64,000 bases of DNA from DATKDP01 sp035546335 (GCA_035546335.1 DATKDP010000101.1:1-64000), one strand, 5' to 3'; counted from the first letter of the stretch, positions 42,732-51,945 are shown. Notes: generated from the letters alone by a model not told the origin. A program made the numbers and translations.

Positions 42732-43013
42732 TCACTTCTTGTTCAGCGAGTCACGGAGATCCTTGCCGGCTTTGAAGCGGACGTTTTTGCTCGCCGGGAT
42801 CTGGATCTTTTCCCTGGTGCGTGGGTTGCGGCCCTCGCGCGCCGCCCGTTGCGTGACGGTGAAGCTGCCGAGGCCCGGAATCGAGCATCGCTCGCCCCGG
42901 CCGCATGCATCGCTGATGTAACCGACGAGTGCATCAAACGCGGCCGCTGCCTCCTTCTTCGAGATGCCGGCTTGCTCGGCAATCGCGTCGATGACGTCAG
43001 CTTTTCCTGCCAT
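42732..43013 (-). CDS. hup: HU-family DNA-binding protein
   Basis: 93 residues; AGGAGG is upstream of the ATG. KADVIDAIAEQAGISKKEA starts the helical body; GLGSFTVTQRAAREGRNPRT and ASKNVRFKAGKDLRDSLN form the DNA-gripping arms with the usual R-x-G-R-N-P motif. Homodimeric architectural DNA-binding protein. An extra Cys (DACGRGERCSIPG) pair is unusual but not disruptive. A strong promoter precedes it. Confidence 0.96.
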   Translation of the reverse strand: MAGKADVIDAIAEQAGISKKEAAAAFDALVGYISDACGRGERCSIPGLGSFTVTQRAAREGRNPRTREKIQIPASKNVRFKAGKDLRDSLNKK

Positions 43014-43060
43014 AAAAGAGCCCTCCTGTACAGAAACTCGGGTTCCCGGGAATCGTTGTC

Positions 43061-43089
43061 AATCTATGAGAACGATTCGCGATTGTCAA
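43061..43089 (-). promoter_or_regulatory. Predicted promoter of the HU gene with inverted repeat
   Basis: On the minus strand, TTGACA (43084-43089), 17 bases, TAGATT (43061-43066). A second TTGACA overlaps the -10 region (43057-43062). The plus-strand pieces TCGTTGTCAATC (43053-43064) and GATTGTCAACGA (43081-43092) are inverted copies differing at one centre base, flanking the spacer, so they could bind a dimeric repressor. Confidence 0.65.
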
Positions 43090-43139
43090 CGAACATTTCT
43101 CTCGACCGCTGCAGCTTCCCACACAACTCCGCTGGCCAT

Positions 43140-44429
43140 TCACGAAACGCGCCGAAGTGCGAATGCCGTGAATCCGTCCGCACCGGAATCGGGTGTCAGG
43201 CGAAGCACTCCCTGCTCGATCCACGCTTTGACCGCGATCGACGCTCGTTCTCCGAGATCGATCCGGCGAAACTCCGGACGAGCCTCCAGCACGCGCTCGA
43301 CGAGATCGTCGTTTTCCTCCCTCTCGATCGAACAGGTCGAGTAGAGGCACTCGGTTCCGGCGAGATCGAGCGCTGCGTGGAGCAGGGTCTCCTGCAAGCG
43401 AGCGAACTCGTCGATCGTCCGCGGGTCGAGTCGCCACTTGATCTCCGGATTCTTGCGAATCGTCCCTGTCGCGGAGCATGGCGCGTCGAGCAGCACGACC
43501 TCGAAGCGGCTGCGGAACGGCGTCCGGCGCGCGTCTCCGACGACCAGCCGCGCTCCGTCTGCGCCGATGAGCCGCGGCAGCGCTTCGCGCAGAAATCGCA
43601 TGCGCCGGAACGAGACGTCGTGAGAGATCACTTCATCGCCTCGCAGGAGCAGAGCGATCGTCTTTCCCCCGGGAGCCGCCGCCAGGTCGAGAATTGGCCC
43701 TGTACAGCGGGGCAGCAGCGTCGCGATCACGCTGCTCCCCTCATCCATCGGATGGAACAGTCCCTTCGAGATCTCCTCCGAAACTGCCGTCGTCGGCCCC
43801 TCGAGTTTGACCACGTTGTCGACGAGGGCCGAAGGAGAATACGGCACCTTCTTCTCTTCGAGGAGGTTGCGCGCCTGCTCGAATGAAATGCGTCGTGTGT
43901 TGACCAGCAGATCGGGGAACGACAGATTCTGATTCGCTTCGGCAATGGCCCTCGCGCGCTCTCGTCCAAGCCGGCGCTCCCATCGCTCGAAGAGCCATGG
44001 CGGATGCCCGAGCCGGATCGCAGCGGCTCGCGCCGAATCGTCCTCGGGAACCAGAGACATCAGGTCCGCGCGCGATGCCGCACGCAGGACTGCGTTGATG
44101 AACGAGCGTGCGCGTTGAGCGTGCGTCGAAGCGACCGCCACGGTCTCGGCGACTGCCGCGTACGGAGGAACGTCCATGAACATCAACTGGTAGATACCGA
44201 TCCTCAGGAGCTGCAGCGTGTCGGGCTGAATGCGGTCGAGAGGCCGGCTGCTCAGACGCTCGATCACGAAGTCGAGACGAGACCTCCAGCGCAGAACGCC
44301 GAGGACGATGGTGCGGACGAAGGCGAGGCTTCGGTCCTCGATGCCCTGAGCCTCGATTGCCAGCGACGCATACGCCTGGTCGTTTTCAACTTTGCGCAGT
44401 GCTCGAAAAGCCTGTTCACGCTCTCTCAC
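43140..44429 (-). CDS. rsmB: 16S rRNA (cytosine-C5)-methyltransferase RsmB
   Basis: 429 residues. N-terminal NusB-like RNA-binding domain (RALRKVENDQAYASLAIEA ... YQLMFMDVPPYAAVAETV) and C-terminal methyltransferase: SAM motif ILDLAAAPGGKT, VVLLDAPCSATGTIRKNP with the release cysteine, and LYSTCSIEREEND with the nucleophile cysteine. Methylates C967 of 16S rRNA. Start overlaps the fmt stop by 4 bases, the common fmt-rsmB order. Confidence 0.95.
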   Translation of the reverse strand: MREREQAFRALRKVENDQAYASLAIEAQGIEDRSLAFVRTIVLGVLRWRSRLDFVIERLSSRPLDRIQPDTLQLLRIGIYQLMFMDVPPYAAVAETVAVASTHAQRARSFINAVLRAASRADLMSLVPEDDSARAAAIRLGHPPWLFERWERRLGRERARAIAEANQNLSFPDLLVNTRRISFEQARNLLEEKKVPYSPSALVDNVVKLEGPTTAVSEEISKGLFHPMDEGSSVIATLLPRCTGPILDLAAAPGGKTIALLLRGDEVISHDVSFRRMRFLREALPRLIGADGARLVVGDARRTPFRSRFEVVLLDAPCSATGTIRKNPEIKWRLDPRTIDEFARLQETLLHAALDLAGTECLYSTCSIEREENDDLVERVLEARPEFRRIDLGERASIAVKAWIEQGVLRLTPDSGADGFTAFALRRVS

Positions 44430-45355
44430 GACAGCCGATCTCCGCGATGGACTCTTCGCGCGCGTGCCAGCTCGGCGGCCGCCATCGGTCGTCTCCCCGC
44501 TCTCTGAACCGTTTTGAGGCGAATCGCGCCGCTCGACGCCGCTACGACGATCCCCTCGTCATCGAGCTCGAGAATCGTTCCCGGCTCGCCGCCAGGCATC
44601 TCTTCCAGCAGCTCGATGTCGATGAGCTTGAGGGGCTCCTCCCGGAACGAGACCGTCGTGCCGGGCCAGGGATCGAATGCGCGAAAGCGGTCGTAGATCC
44701 GCCGGGCCGGCTCGTTCCACGACACGCTCGCCTCGTCTCTGACGATTCTGGCGGCGTAGGTCGCTCGATCGTGATCCTGTTCCGTTTCGGTCGCTCTTCC
44801 CTCTTCGATCTCCGCGATCGCTTCGACCAGAACGCGGGCGCCGGCGGATGCGAGGCGAGTCGTCAGGGACGCGGCTCGTTCGTCGCCGCCGATCTGAATC
44901 GCCTCACGTTTCAGAATCGGACCGTGATCGAGCTCGGCGTCGACCTTCATGATGGTCACACCGGTGGTCGTTTCCCCTTTCTCGATCGCGCGCTGAATCG
45001 GAGCGGCACCGCGATACGCAGGGAGAAGGGATGCGTGAACGTTGAGAAACCCGAATCGGGGAATGTCGAGCAATGCCTGCGGCAAGATCCTGCCATACGC
45101 GACGACGACTCCGAGATCGGGATCGAGATTGCGGACGCGGTCGAGAAACTCCGCGCTCCGGATCGAGGCCGGCTGCGCCACGGGCAGGCCGAGATCCCGC
45201 GCGAGCAGCACCACGGGCGGCGTCCGGAGGTGCATTCCACGCCCGGCGGGGCGATCGGGCTGCGCAACGACCAGGGCGATTCGATGCTGCGCTTCCGCGA
45301 GGGCGCGGAGCGAGGGGACGGCGAACGCAGGGGTTCCGAAGAATACGATCCGCAA
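44426..45355 (-). CDS. fmt: Methionyl-tRNA formyltransferase
   Basis: 309 residues from a TTG start at 45355 (MRIVFFGTPAFAVPSLRAL). Catalytic motif FLNVHASLLPAYRGAAPIQ with the Asn/His pair, and later TGVTIMKVDAELDHGPIL with the Asp. The C-terminal OB domain (PWPGTTVSFREEPLKLIDIE) is present. Formylates initiator Met-tRNA using 10-formyl-THF, a product chain linked to the gcv pathway. The peptide deformylase often found next to fmt is absent. First of the fmt-rsmB pair. Confidence 0.96.
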   Translation of the reverse strand: MRIVFFGTPAFAVPSLRALAEAQHRIALVVAQPDRPAGRGMHLRTPPVVLLARDLGLPVAQPASIRSAEFLDRVRNLDPDLGVVVAYGRILPQALLDIPRFGFLNVHASLLPAYRGAAPIQRAIEKGETTTGVTIMKVDAELDHGPILKREAIQIGGDERAASLTTRLASAGARVLVEAIAEIEEGRATETEQDHDRATYAARIVRDEASVSWNEPARRIYDRFRAFDPWPGTTVSFREEPLKLIDIELLEEMPGGEPGTILELDDEGIVVAASSGAIRLKTVQRAGRRPMAAAELARARRVHRGDRLS

Positions 45356-45438
45356 GGCAGCGCGATTCTACAGCGCGTTCGTCAAGGCTGTCGCGGTTCC
45401 GGCTCCGATGTGGCGACGACTGCATGCTCCGGCCATCT

Positions 45439-46302
45439 TCAATCAATGCCCCATTGACGCAGCAGCAGGCGCGCATCGGCACGTGCCGCTTCGTGCTCGA
45501 CTGCGAACGCAGGATCGGCTGGCGCTGCGATCACACTTCGCAGAATCCGAATCGCCTCGGGTCGCCTCGCCGGGTCGTTCGCGACCATCGCTTCGGCGAG
45601 GAACACCTGGGTGATCTTGTTCGACGGTTCGGCCGCAGCCGCCTCTCGCAGATAGCGTACGGCGAGAGCATTCGAGGCCCATCCCGTCAGCAGCGGGACT
45701 CGCGGCGTCTGATGGTGCAGTCGCCCGAGGACCTGAGCTCCGCCACCTCCTTCGAGCCTGGGATCGATGAGCATCGCGATGGTCGAATGACGTCGAATCC
45801 GGTCCGCCGCTCCCTGACGAACCGCCGCGAGCTTGCCGAAGACCAGAGCCCATTCGCCCCAGTTGACCGCGTCCCAGTAGTAGATCTCCCCCGCACCCGC
45901 GATCGATCGCGCCGCGGCGGCCACTTCCTTCTCCGCCGCCCTGGAAGGTGACTTGATTCCCTTCGCCGCGAGGGCGCGGTCGACGAGGGCCATCGCGTCG
46001 TTGCCTGCAGAGCGAGCCTCGTCATAGATCCGCTTCCTTTCGTCATCGGAAGAGGCGGCATAGGCTCCTTTGAACCGGATGGCGCGCATCAGCTTCCAGT
46101 GTGCCTCGAGATCCGACGGGCTTGCGGCAATTGCGTTTCTGTACGCATCGATCGCTGCGTCGACGCGAACCGTCCGGGCGCGCGGCCCGACATGTCCTTC
46201 GGCGCGAAGAGTCCATTGAGCGTCACCCTCGCTGATCTGCGCGGCGAGAGCGACGGCGCTGAGGGTGACCATTGCAGACAGAACGAGTCGTGCGCTCTTC
46301 AT
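45439..46302 (-). CDS. Secreted TPR-like protein, TatT-related
   Basis: 287 residues from ATG 46302; the longer frame upstream runs through repeat C. Signal peptide 1-21 (MKSARLVLSAMVTLSAVALA). Helical pairs follow: AAIDAYRNAIAASPSDLEAH, EIYYWDAVNWGEWALVFGKL and ALAVRYLREAAAAEPSNKIT. The YYWDAVNWGEWA segment and overall layout are like the TatT component of TRAP-type (T-component) transporters, which are TPR proteins on the periplasmic side. No TRAP permease is in the window. It ends 83 bases from the fmt start, same strand. Confidence 0.7.
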   Translation of the reverse strand: MKSARLVLSAMVTLSAVALAAQISEGDAQWTLRAEGHVGPRARTVRVDAAIDAYRNAIAASPSDLEAHWKLMRAIRFKGAYAASSDDERKRIYDEARSAGNDAMALVDRALAAKGIKSPSRAAEKEVAAAARSIAGAGEIYYWDAVNWGEWALVFGKLAAVRQGAADRIRRHSTIAMLIDPRLEGGGGAQVLGRLHHQTPRVPLLTGWASNALAVRYLREAAAAEPSNKITQVFLAEAMVANDPARRPEAIRILRSVIAAPADPAFAVEHEAARADARLLLRQWGID

Positions 46303-46402
46303 CCGACCAATCTTACGCCGAACTCTCGCGTGAGTGACATGCCACGCGGCATGCTTGCGTGATGGCAGCATCTTTCGAATGAATCTCGCCAGATCCTTCA
46401 GA

Positions 46403-46497
46403 TTCTCGCAGGGCGGAAGCATTTGCGGCGGCGGGCTCGTAGGACTGCAACGCAGCGGATGTCGTTTCGGGTTTCAGATTTCGGGTTTCAGATTTCC
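46403..46497. repeat. Repeat C partial copy plus heptamer array D5; in the 46303-46552 gap
   Basis: TTCTCGCAGGGCGGAAGCAT then TTGCGG...CTCGTAGGACTGCAACGCAG matches the inverted family C unit at 28190-28267. It is followed by TTTCGGG/TTTCAGA heptamers (46465-46497). The gap is between divergent genes; no other feature is visible. Confidence 0.7.
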
Positions 46498-46552
46498 TGA
46501 CTGGAGTGATACTGATACACGACAATTCAGATGAACGAAGAGCGATGATGCG

Positions 46553-47416
46553 ATGGTGACGCTTCCGATCGAGGGCCGATGGGGACTGCGCGCTCTGCGC
46601 GAGGCGGATCGTTCGGAGGTGCTCCGTTTTCTCGACGATGAGCGGCTGATGAACCTCTATCTGATCTCCCGCGTTCACGACGAGGGGCTTCGCGATACGC
46701 AGTTCGTCGGCGTGCGCTGGAACGGCGATCTGGTCGCCGTGGCGAGTCTCGCGTCGAATGTCGTCGTCGCCGTCGCTCCATCGGCCGACGATGTCACGAG
46801 GGCCACCATCCTGACTCTTCTCGCGGACCATATTCTGACGCGAGGCATCGTCGTGCGGGCAATCATCTCCGAGGGGCGTCTCGTCGACGGGCTCTGGCGC
46901 CTGCTCGAACGGCGGATCGATCCTCCGACCGTGGTCCGGCTCCGACAGCCGGTCTACGCGCTGACACGTCTCGCTGGAGACCTGCCAGATCTGTCTCGGA
47001 TTCGGTATTCCGAGATCGGCGACCTCGATCAACTCGTGCCGGCCTGCGCGGCGATGCACCGGGAAGAGGTCGGCATCGATCCGATGGTTCGCGATGCGGC
47101 GGGCTATCGGGAGCGCATTCGCGATCTGATCGTCCGCCAGCGTTCGCTCGTCCTGGTCGAACGTGGGGAGATCGTCTTCAAGACGGAGTTCTCCGCGGTG
47201 ACGCCGTACGCGGTGCAGCTGATGGGAGTCTGGACGGCGCCGCGGCATCGCCGCCAGGGGAAGGCGCGCCTGGCTCTGCGAGAGATCTGCGGACATCTGC
47301 TGGGCCGGGGACAGGCGGTCACTCTGTTCGTGAACGACTTCAACACGGCGGCGATCGACCTCTACGAATCGCTCGGATTCGTGAGGATTGGAGAGAATCG
47401 CGCGCTGCTCTGGTGA
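46553..47416 (+). CDS. GNAT-family N-acetyltransferase, two-lobed
   Basis: 287 residues. The N-terminal half (READRSEVLRFLDDERLMNL ... NLYLISRVHDEGL) resembles a degenerate acetyltransferase lobe of the DUF4081 type; the C-terminal half has the acetyl-CoA loop LMGVWTAPRHRRQGKARLAL (RRQGKA) and VNDFNTAAIDLYESLGF, the GNAT end. Two-lobed GNATs of this layout occur in high-GC bacteria. Substrate unknown. No clear ribosome site; start set by homology. It precedes a cold shock gene by 141 bases. Confidence 0.85.
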   Translation: MVTLPIEGRWGLRALREADRSEVLRFLDDERLMNLYLISRVHDEGLRDTQFVGVRWNGDLVAVASLASNVVVAVAPSADDVTRATILTLLADHILTRGIVVRAIISEGRLVDGLWRLLERRIDPPTVVRLRQPVYALTRLAGDLPDLSRIRYSEIGDLDQLVPACAAMHREEVGIDPMVRDAAGYRERIRDLIVRQRSLVLVERGEIVFKTEFSAVTPYAVQLMGVWTAPRHRRQGKARLALREICGHLLGRGQAVTLFVNDFNTAAIDLYESLGFVRIGENRALLW

Positions 47417-47557
47417 GGTGATGTGGGGTGCCTGGCGTGCTCGAGCGGGGCCGACCCGCGGTTCTTGGAACGGCCTGAAGATTGCACGCGCCAGCTCAGT
47501 GCGCGCGGTTGTACGGCTGGGCGAATGCCGCGTCGCATTGATGGAGGAAGCTTTCAG

Positions 47558-47767
47558 ATGTCTGAAATTGGTGTTGTCAAGTGGTTCAACAATGACAAGG
47601 GATACGGTTTCATCAAGCGTGATACGGGAGAGGATGTATTCGTTCACCACACAGCGATCGTCGACCAGCCGGGCTATCGCTCGCTCAATGAAGGAGAGCA
47701 GGTCGAGTTCGAGGTCAAACAGGGCCCGAAAGGGCTCCAGGCCGAGAGCGTGAAGAAAATGCAGTAG
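47558..47767 (+). CDS. Cold shock protein, CspA family
   Basis: 69 residues from ATG 47558 with GGAGGAAG upstream. RNP-1 KGYGFI and RNP-2 VFVHHTAI motifs, GVVKWFNNDKGYGFIKRD, and the C-terminal GPKGLQAESV are all typical. Binds single-stranded RNA and DNA and acts as RNA chaperone. The 141 bases between the GNAT stop and this ATG may be a long 5' leader, as in other csp genes. A second csp gene is at 58986. Confidence 0.97.
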   Translation: MSEIGVVKWFNNDKGYGFIKRDTGEDVFVHHTAIVDQPGYRSLNEGEQVEFEVKQGPKGLQAESVKKMQ

Positions 47768-47830
47768 AGCCGGCCAAACCACCCTGCCCGGAGATGAGGG
47801 CCAGCCTGTCGAGGACGGTTGGCCCCCCTT

Positions 47831-48013
47831 TCAATCCGAGTCGCCTTTGGGAGCGCCCGCTCCGCGCACAAGGCAGGCTCCGATGCTTCCCCCCACGGCG
47901 ATCGCCGGCAACGCCTCGACTTCACCGCGCGTGATCATGATCGCAGCGGCGACGACGCCACATCCGATGAACAGCGCTCGAAGCGCCACATCCTGCCACG
48001 AGAATGACTTCAT
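47831..48013 (-). CDS. Small membrane protein, 60 residues
   Basis: From ATG 48013 with GAGGAAAG 8 bases upstream. Two hydrophobic segments (ALRALFIGCGVVAAAIMI and ALPAIAVGGSIGACLV) with a short charged link and an acidic tail. No family recognised. Converges on the csp gene (63 bases between stops). The ribosome site and membrane pattern support it being real. Confidence 0.55.
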   Translation of the reverse strand: MKSFSWQDVALRALFIGCGVVAAAIMITRGEVEALPAIAVGGSIGACLVRGAGAPKGDSD

Positions 48014-48102
48014 GTGGATTTCTTTCCTCGACCGAATAAGGACTGGACCTGTCCTCGGTCGATAGTAACAGGGTTGGGCCGAAAGCAGAAGCTGGGAGAG
48101 AG

Positions 48103-48374
48103 GAGGCAGAAGGCAGAAGGCAGATAAAGGCAGATAGCAGATAGCAGATGGCAGAGGGCAGAAGGCAGAAGGCAGAGGGCAGATAGCAGAGGGCAGAGGG
48201 CGCATTGCTGGATGGGAGGGAGCCGGAATAGCGAACAGGAGCCTGAGCCAGTTGCTCCTGACTCTCAGTTCCTGATCATCCGCCTCCTGGCGTATCTGCA
48301 ATCTACCCTTTGCAATCTACCCTTTGCCCTCTGCCCTCTGCCTCTGCCCTCTGCCTTCTGCCTTCTGCCTTCCC
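48103..48374. repeat. Heptamer array D6: long inverted repeat; fills the 48014-48376 gap
   Basis: Left half 48103-48203 has about fourteen RGCAGAD units; right half 48296-48374 has the complementary YTCTGCC units. The 90 bases between contain a smaller imperfect inverted pair (AGGAGC...GCTCCT). The transcript could fold into a hairpin with arms of about 80 nt. It abuts the argS stop. No gene is present. Confidence 0.85.
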
Positions 48375-48376
48375 CT

Positions 48377-50371
48377 TCACATCCGCGCCGGGACGGGAAT
48401 GCCGAGAAGCTCCATGAGTCCCACCATGGTGCGCCGGAAGATCTCGGCGCAGACGGCGCGGCGCTGCCGCTCGGCCGGGTCCTTCTCGTTGAGAATCGAA
48501 AACTTGTGATAGAAGGAATTGAAGTTCTGCGCAAGCTCGAGGGCGTGACGCGTCAACATCGACAACTCGAGCGCCTCGACGGCGCGACGGATCACCGCGG
48601 CGGTCTCGGCACTCTGGCGGACGATCTGCCACATCTCGTCGCCCAGATCGTCTCCGAGCGTGAGGCGGTCGACCGACGCCTCGTCGATCATCGGATCGAC
48701 ACCCCGCTCGCGCATCTTCCGGAAGATGTTCTGCACTCTGACGGTGGAGTACTGCAGGTACGGCCCGGAGTCGCCTTCGAAGCTCAGCGCCTCGTCGAAA
48801 TCGAAGGCGATGACCTTGTTGCGGCCGTATTTGAGCATGAAATAGCGAAGCGCCCCGACCGCGATGCGGCGTGCGAGATCGCGGGATTCCGCCTCGATCG
48901 ATGCGATGGAACCTTCCTCGCCGGCAGCGTCTCCGCGCGTGGCGCCTTCCCGCACGGCCTCGAAGGCCTTCGCCTCGAGCGCGTCGAGAAGGTCGTCGGC
49001 TTTCACTCCGAGTCCCTTCCGTCCCGACATCTCGAGGTAGATCTTCTGCGCATCCTCTTCGCTGATGGCCATCCCGAGGGCGCTCGCCGTCGAGGGCGAA
49101 AGAGCCACCATCTCGTAGGAGAAGTGAATCGATCGCTCCGCCTCCCTCTCGTGTCCGAGCAGTCTCAGCCCTTCGCGTACCACCTTCTGCAGGTATGCCT
49201 GCCTCGTGTCGATGACGTTGTAGACGGTTCCGGCCCCTCCGAATCGGGGAGCACCGGAGTCCGCATCGTCTCGACTCGTGGTTTCCCAGACAGTCTGTGC
49301 GTCGGGGTAACGGCTGAAGACACGATAGCCGAACGTGCGATCGAGAAGGCCGAACTTCCAGAGCTGATAGGCGATGTCTTTCCCGACGTAGGTCACCGTT
49401 CCGTTCGACCGTACCAGGATCTTGTCGGGCTCTTCGAGGCCCTCGAACTCCGCCGACTCGGTGAGCTTCATCACCCAGCAGCCTCGGTGCTTTCCTTCCG
49501 TTTCGTAGATCACCGCTCCGGAATCCTTCAGAAGCTCGAATGCGCGATCCCAGAAGTGGAGATGGAGGATGTCACTCTCTTTGGTCAGAACGTCGTAGCG
49601 GATTCCGAGCCGCAGCATCGTCTCGAGATGTCGCCTGACGATGGCTGCAGCGACGATCGATGCGATCTCCGCCGTCGTTCCCTCGCGATTTTCGATACGG
49701 TGCAGCGCCTCCTTCCTCCACTCCTTCGCCTCCGGGCTTCGCTCGTACTCTCGGCCGATCCGTGCGTAGAGATCCCAGCAGAAGAAATCGAATCGCGTCT
49801 CCGGATCCTCGGATCGCGCCAGCACGTCGGCGGGCGATTCTCCCAGCAGTCGCTCGAAGGCGACCGCGACGTCGGCGACCTGAACGCCCGTATCGTCGAT
49901 GTAGTTCTGCGTCTCGACCCTCCCGCCGAGCCATTTCAGACACTGCACGAGCGTGTCTCCGAGAACCGCGTTGCGCAGATGTCCGATGTGCGCCGCCTTG
50001 TTCGGATTGATGTTGGTGTGCTCGACGAGGATGCGATCGCCCGAGGCGGCGGGAGAGGCCATCACATTCCGATAGAGCGCCGCCGTGAACGCTCGCCGGT
50101 CGAAGCGAAAATTCAGATATCCCGCTCCTTCGACCGAAGCCGTGGCCACGAGCGGCGGCAATGTGAGCCCTTCGAGAAGGCTCGCTGCGATCTGGCGGGG
50201 CGGCTTCTTCAACGATTTCGCCAGCTCGAGAGCCACCGGAGTCGCCAGGTCGCCCATGGCCAGCCGCGGCGGGGTCTGCAGAACGATCCGGTCGACGGCA
50301 TGACCAAAGAGGGTCAGGACCCTGCTGCGCAGCTGCTCCGAAAGACGTTCCGCAATCTCTTCGAGAATCAT
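48377..50371 (-). CDS. argS: Arginyl-tRNA synthetase
   Basis: 664 residues from ATG 50371. HIGH motif in NPNKAAHIGHLRNAVLGDT (HIGH 128-131); the KMSK site is replaced, as usual in ArgRS (VALSPSTASALGMAISEEDA). Class Ia catalytic core, then an anticodon-binding domain RYFMLKYGRNKVIAFDFDEA ... YLQYSTVRVQNIFRK, and the N-terminal Add-1 tRNA-binding domain. Larger than the Escherichia coli enzyme by about 85 residues. The start overlaps the gpmI stop by 4 bases, an unusual pairing. A longer frame open upstream runs antisense-like through gpmI and is not used. Confidence 0.96.
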   Translation of the reverse strand: MILEEIAERLSEQLRSRVLTLFGHAVDRIVLQTPPRLAMGDLATPVALELAKSLKKPPRQIAASLLEGLTLPPLVATASVEGAGYLNFRFDRRAFTAALYRNVMASPAASGDRILVEHTNINPNKAAHIGHLRNAVLGDTLVQCLKWLGGRVETQNYIDDTGVQVADVAVAFERLLGESPADVLARSEDPETRFDFFCWDLYARIGREYERSPEAKEWRKEALHRIENREGTTAEIASIVAAAIVRRHLETMLRLGIRYDVLTKESDILHLHFWDRAFELLKDSGAVIYETEGKHRGCWVMKLTESAEFEGLEEPDKILVRSNGTVTYVGKDIAYQLWKFGLLDRTFGYRVFSRYPDAQTVWETTSRDDADSGAPRFGGAGTVYNVIDTRQAYLQKVVREGLRLLGHEREAERSIHFSYEMVALSPSTASALGMAISEEDAQKIYLEMSGRKGLGVKADDLLDALEAKAFEAVREGATRGDAAGEEGSIASIEAESRDLARRIAVGALRYFMLKYGRNKVIAFDFDEALSFEGDSGPYLQYSTVRVQNIFRKMRERGVDPMIDEASVDRLTLGDDLGDEMWQIVRQSAETAAVIRRAVEALELSMLTRHALELAQNFNSFYHKFSILNEKDPAERQRRAVCAEIFRRTMVGLMELLGIPVPARM

Positions 50372-51945
50372 CCCGTGGATTCTCCCTCGAGAAGAGACTC
50401 GGCCGTCATCTCCGGCGGCCGGGCCAAACCGAGAATGGCGAGGATGGTCGGAGCGACGTTCTCCAGCGATCCACCGCCGGCGAGACCATCGACGCGCCCT
50501 TCGGGATCGAAGACGATGAGCGGGACGGGGCTCGTCGTATGCGCCGTATGTGGCTGCTTCGATTCGAAGTCGAACATCGTCTCGCAGTTGCCATGGTCCG
50601 CCGTGATGATCGCGATGCCGCCGGTCTTCGTCACCGCCTCGAGGATCCTGCCCACCGCCGCATCCGTCGCCTCGACCGCGCGGACGGCGGCTTCCATCAC
50701 GCCTGTGTGACCGACCATGTCGGGGTTGGCGATGTTGAGCACGATCACGTCGTAGGTCCCATTCTCGATCTCCGAGACGACACGATCGGAAAGCTCCGGC
50801 AGCGACATCTCGGGCTGTTTGTCGTAGGTTGCGACCTTCGGCGATGGGATGAGGATTCGATCTTCCCCCTTCGAGATCCGATCCGAGCCGCCGTTGAAGA
50901 AAAACGTCACATGAGCATACTTCTCGGTTTCGGCAATTCGAAGCTGGCGCAGACCGGCGTCGGAAAAGACCTCTCCCAGATGGTTGCGAATCTCCGCGGG
51001 AGGAAAGAGCACCGGAAGGTCGAACTGCTCGTGATAGCGGTTCATCGTGATCAGCTCTGCGCGCGGAAGGATGCTCCGCTCGAATCCGTCGAGCTCCTCG
51101 TCCATGAACGCGGTCACGATCTGCCGCATCCGGTCGGCGCGAAAATTGAAGAAGACCACCGTGTCGCCATCCTGAATTTTTCCCCGATGCGACCCGTCGG
51201 GCAGAAGGAGCGCCATCGGCTCCATGAACTCGTCGGTGATCCCTTCCTCGTAATGGCGGTCGATCGCTCCGAACGGCGTCGTCGTCTCGGTGCCGATCCC
51301 GAGGGTCATCAGATCGTAGCCGCGCTTGACGCGCTCCCATCGCTTGTCGCGATCCATCGTGTAGTAGCGCCCGATGATCGTCGACAGATGGGTCTGCGGC
51401 TTGTCGTCGATGAAGTCGAGCAGGCCGCGAATGTAGCGCCGCGCCGACATGGGAGGCGTATCGCGTCCGTCGAGGATGGCATGGATGAAAACCGATGGCC
51501 GATCGTCCCGCACGCTCATTCCGTTGTCGATCGCGGCGCGGATGAGTCCATGCAGATGATGTTGGAGCGAATGAACGCCTCCGTCCGAGAGGAGTCCCAC
51601 GAAATGGATACGCCTGTCGGTGCGCTCGAGTCGCTCGAATGCACTCACCAGAACCGGATTGCGTGACAGATCTCCCTTGTCGACTGCCTTCGAGATCCGC
51701 ACGATGTCCTGATCGACGATGCGGCCGGCCCCGATGTTCAGATGCCCCACCTCGGAATTTCCCATCTGGCCGTCCGGCAGCCCGACGTGAAGACCCGAAG
51801 CGTGCAGAGTCGTCCAGGGCGACTCCGAGAAGAGTCTCCGAAACGTCGGCGCATCGGCCTGCGCAATCGCGTTCCACTCCGTCTCGTCCCGGCATCCGAA
51901 GCCGTCGAGCACGATCAGGATCAGAGTGGGCACCTTTTTAGTCAT
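50368..51945 (-). CDS. gpmI: 2,3-bisphosphoglycerate-independent phosphoglycerate mutase
   Basis: 525 residues. The catalytic Ser64 is in GLPDGQMGNSEVGHLNIGAG; metal ligands in LIVLDGFGCRD (D14), HAILDGRDTPP, NIANPDMVGHTG and ITADHGNCE. Interconverts 3- and 2-phosphoglycerate in glycolysis with two Mn ions. Length is typical. Followed by argS with a 4-base overlap, so both are read from one message. No clear ribosome site before the ATG. Confidence 0.97.
   Translation of the reverse strand: MTKKVPTLILIVLDGFGCRDETEWNAIAQADAPTFRRLFSESPWTTLHASGLHVGLPDGQMGNSEVGHLNIGAGRIVDQDIVRISKAVDKGDLSRNPVLVSAFERLERTDRRIHFVGLLSDGGVHSLQHHLHGLIRAAIDNGMSVRDDRPSVFIHAILDGRDTPPMSARRYIRGLLDFIDDKPQTHLSTIIGRYYTMDRDKRWERVKRGYDLMTLGIGTETTTPFGAIDRHYEEGITDEFMEPMALLLPDGSHRGKIQDGDTVVFFNFRADRMRQIVTAFMDEELDGFERSILPRAELITMNRYHEQFDLPVLFPPAEIRNHLGEVFSDAGLRQLRIAETEKYAHVTFFFNGGSDRISKGEDRILIPSPKVATYDKQPEMSLPELSDRVVSEIENGTYDVIVLNIANPDMVGHTGVMEAAVRAVEATDAAVGRILEAVTKTGGIAIITADHGNCETMFDFESKQPHTAHTTSPVPLIVFDPEGRVDGLAGGGSLENVAPTILAILGLARPPEMTAESLLEGESTG

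Noticed and set aside
47768..47830. Intrinsic terminator between the csp and small membrane protein genes
   Set aside because: A GGCCAAACC/GGTTGGCC pair exists but encloses about 40 bases and ends in C-rich DNA with only three T residues.
48212..50710. A 832-codon open frame on the plus strand, antisense to argS
   Set aside because: It mirrors a real, highly conserved gene on the other strand; Arg/His/Glu-rich translation without domains, typical of high-GC shadow frames.
48377..51895. A 1172-codon frame that would extend ArgRS upstream through gpmI
   Set aside because: The extra 508 codons overlap gpmI in another frame and are low-complexity; the conserved ArgRS start at 50371 overlaps the gpmI stop by 4 bases as expected.
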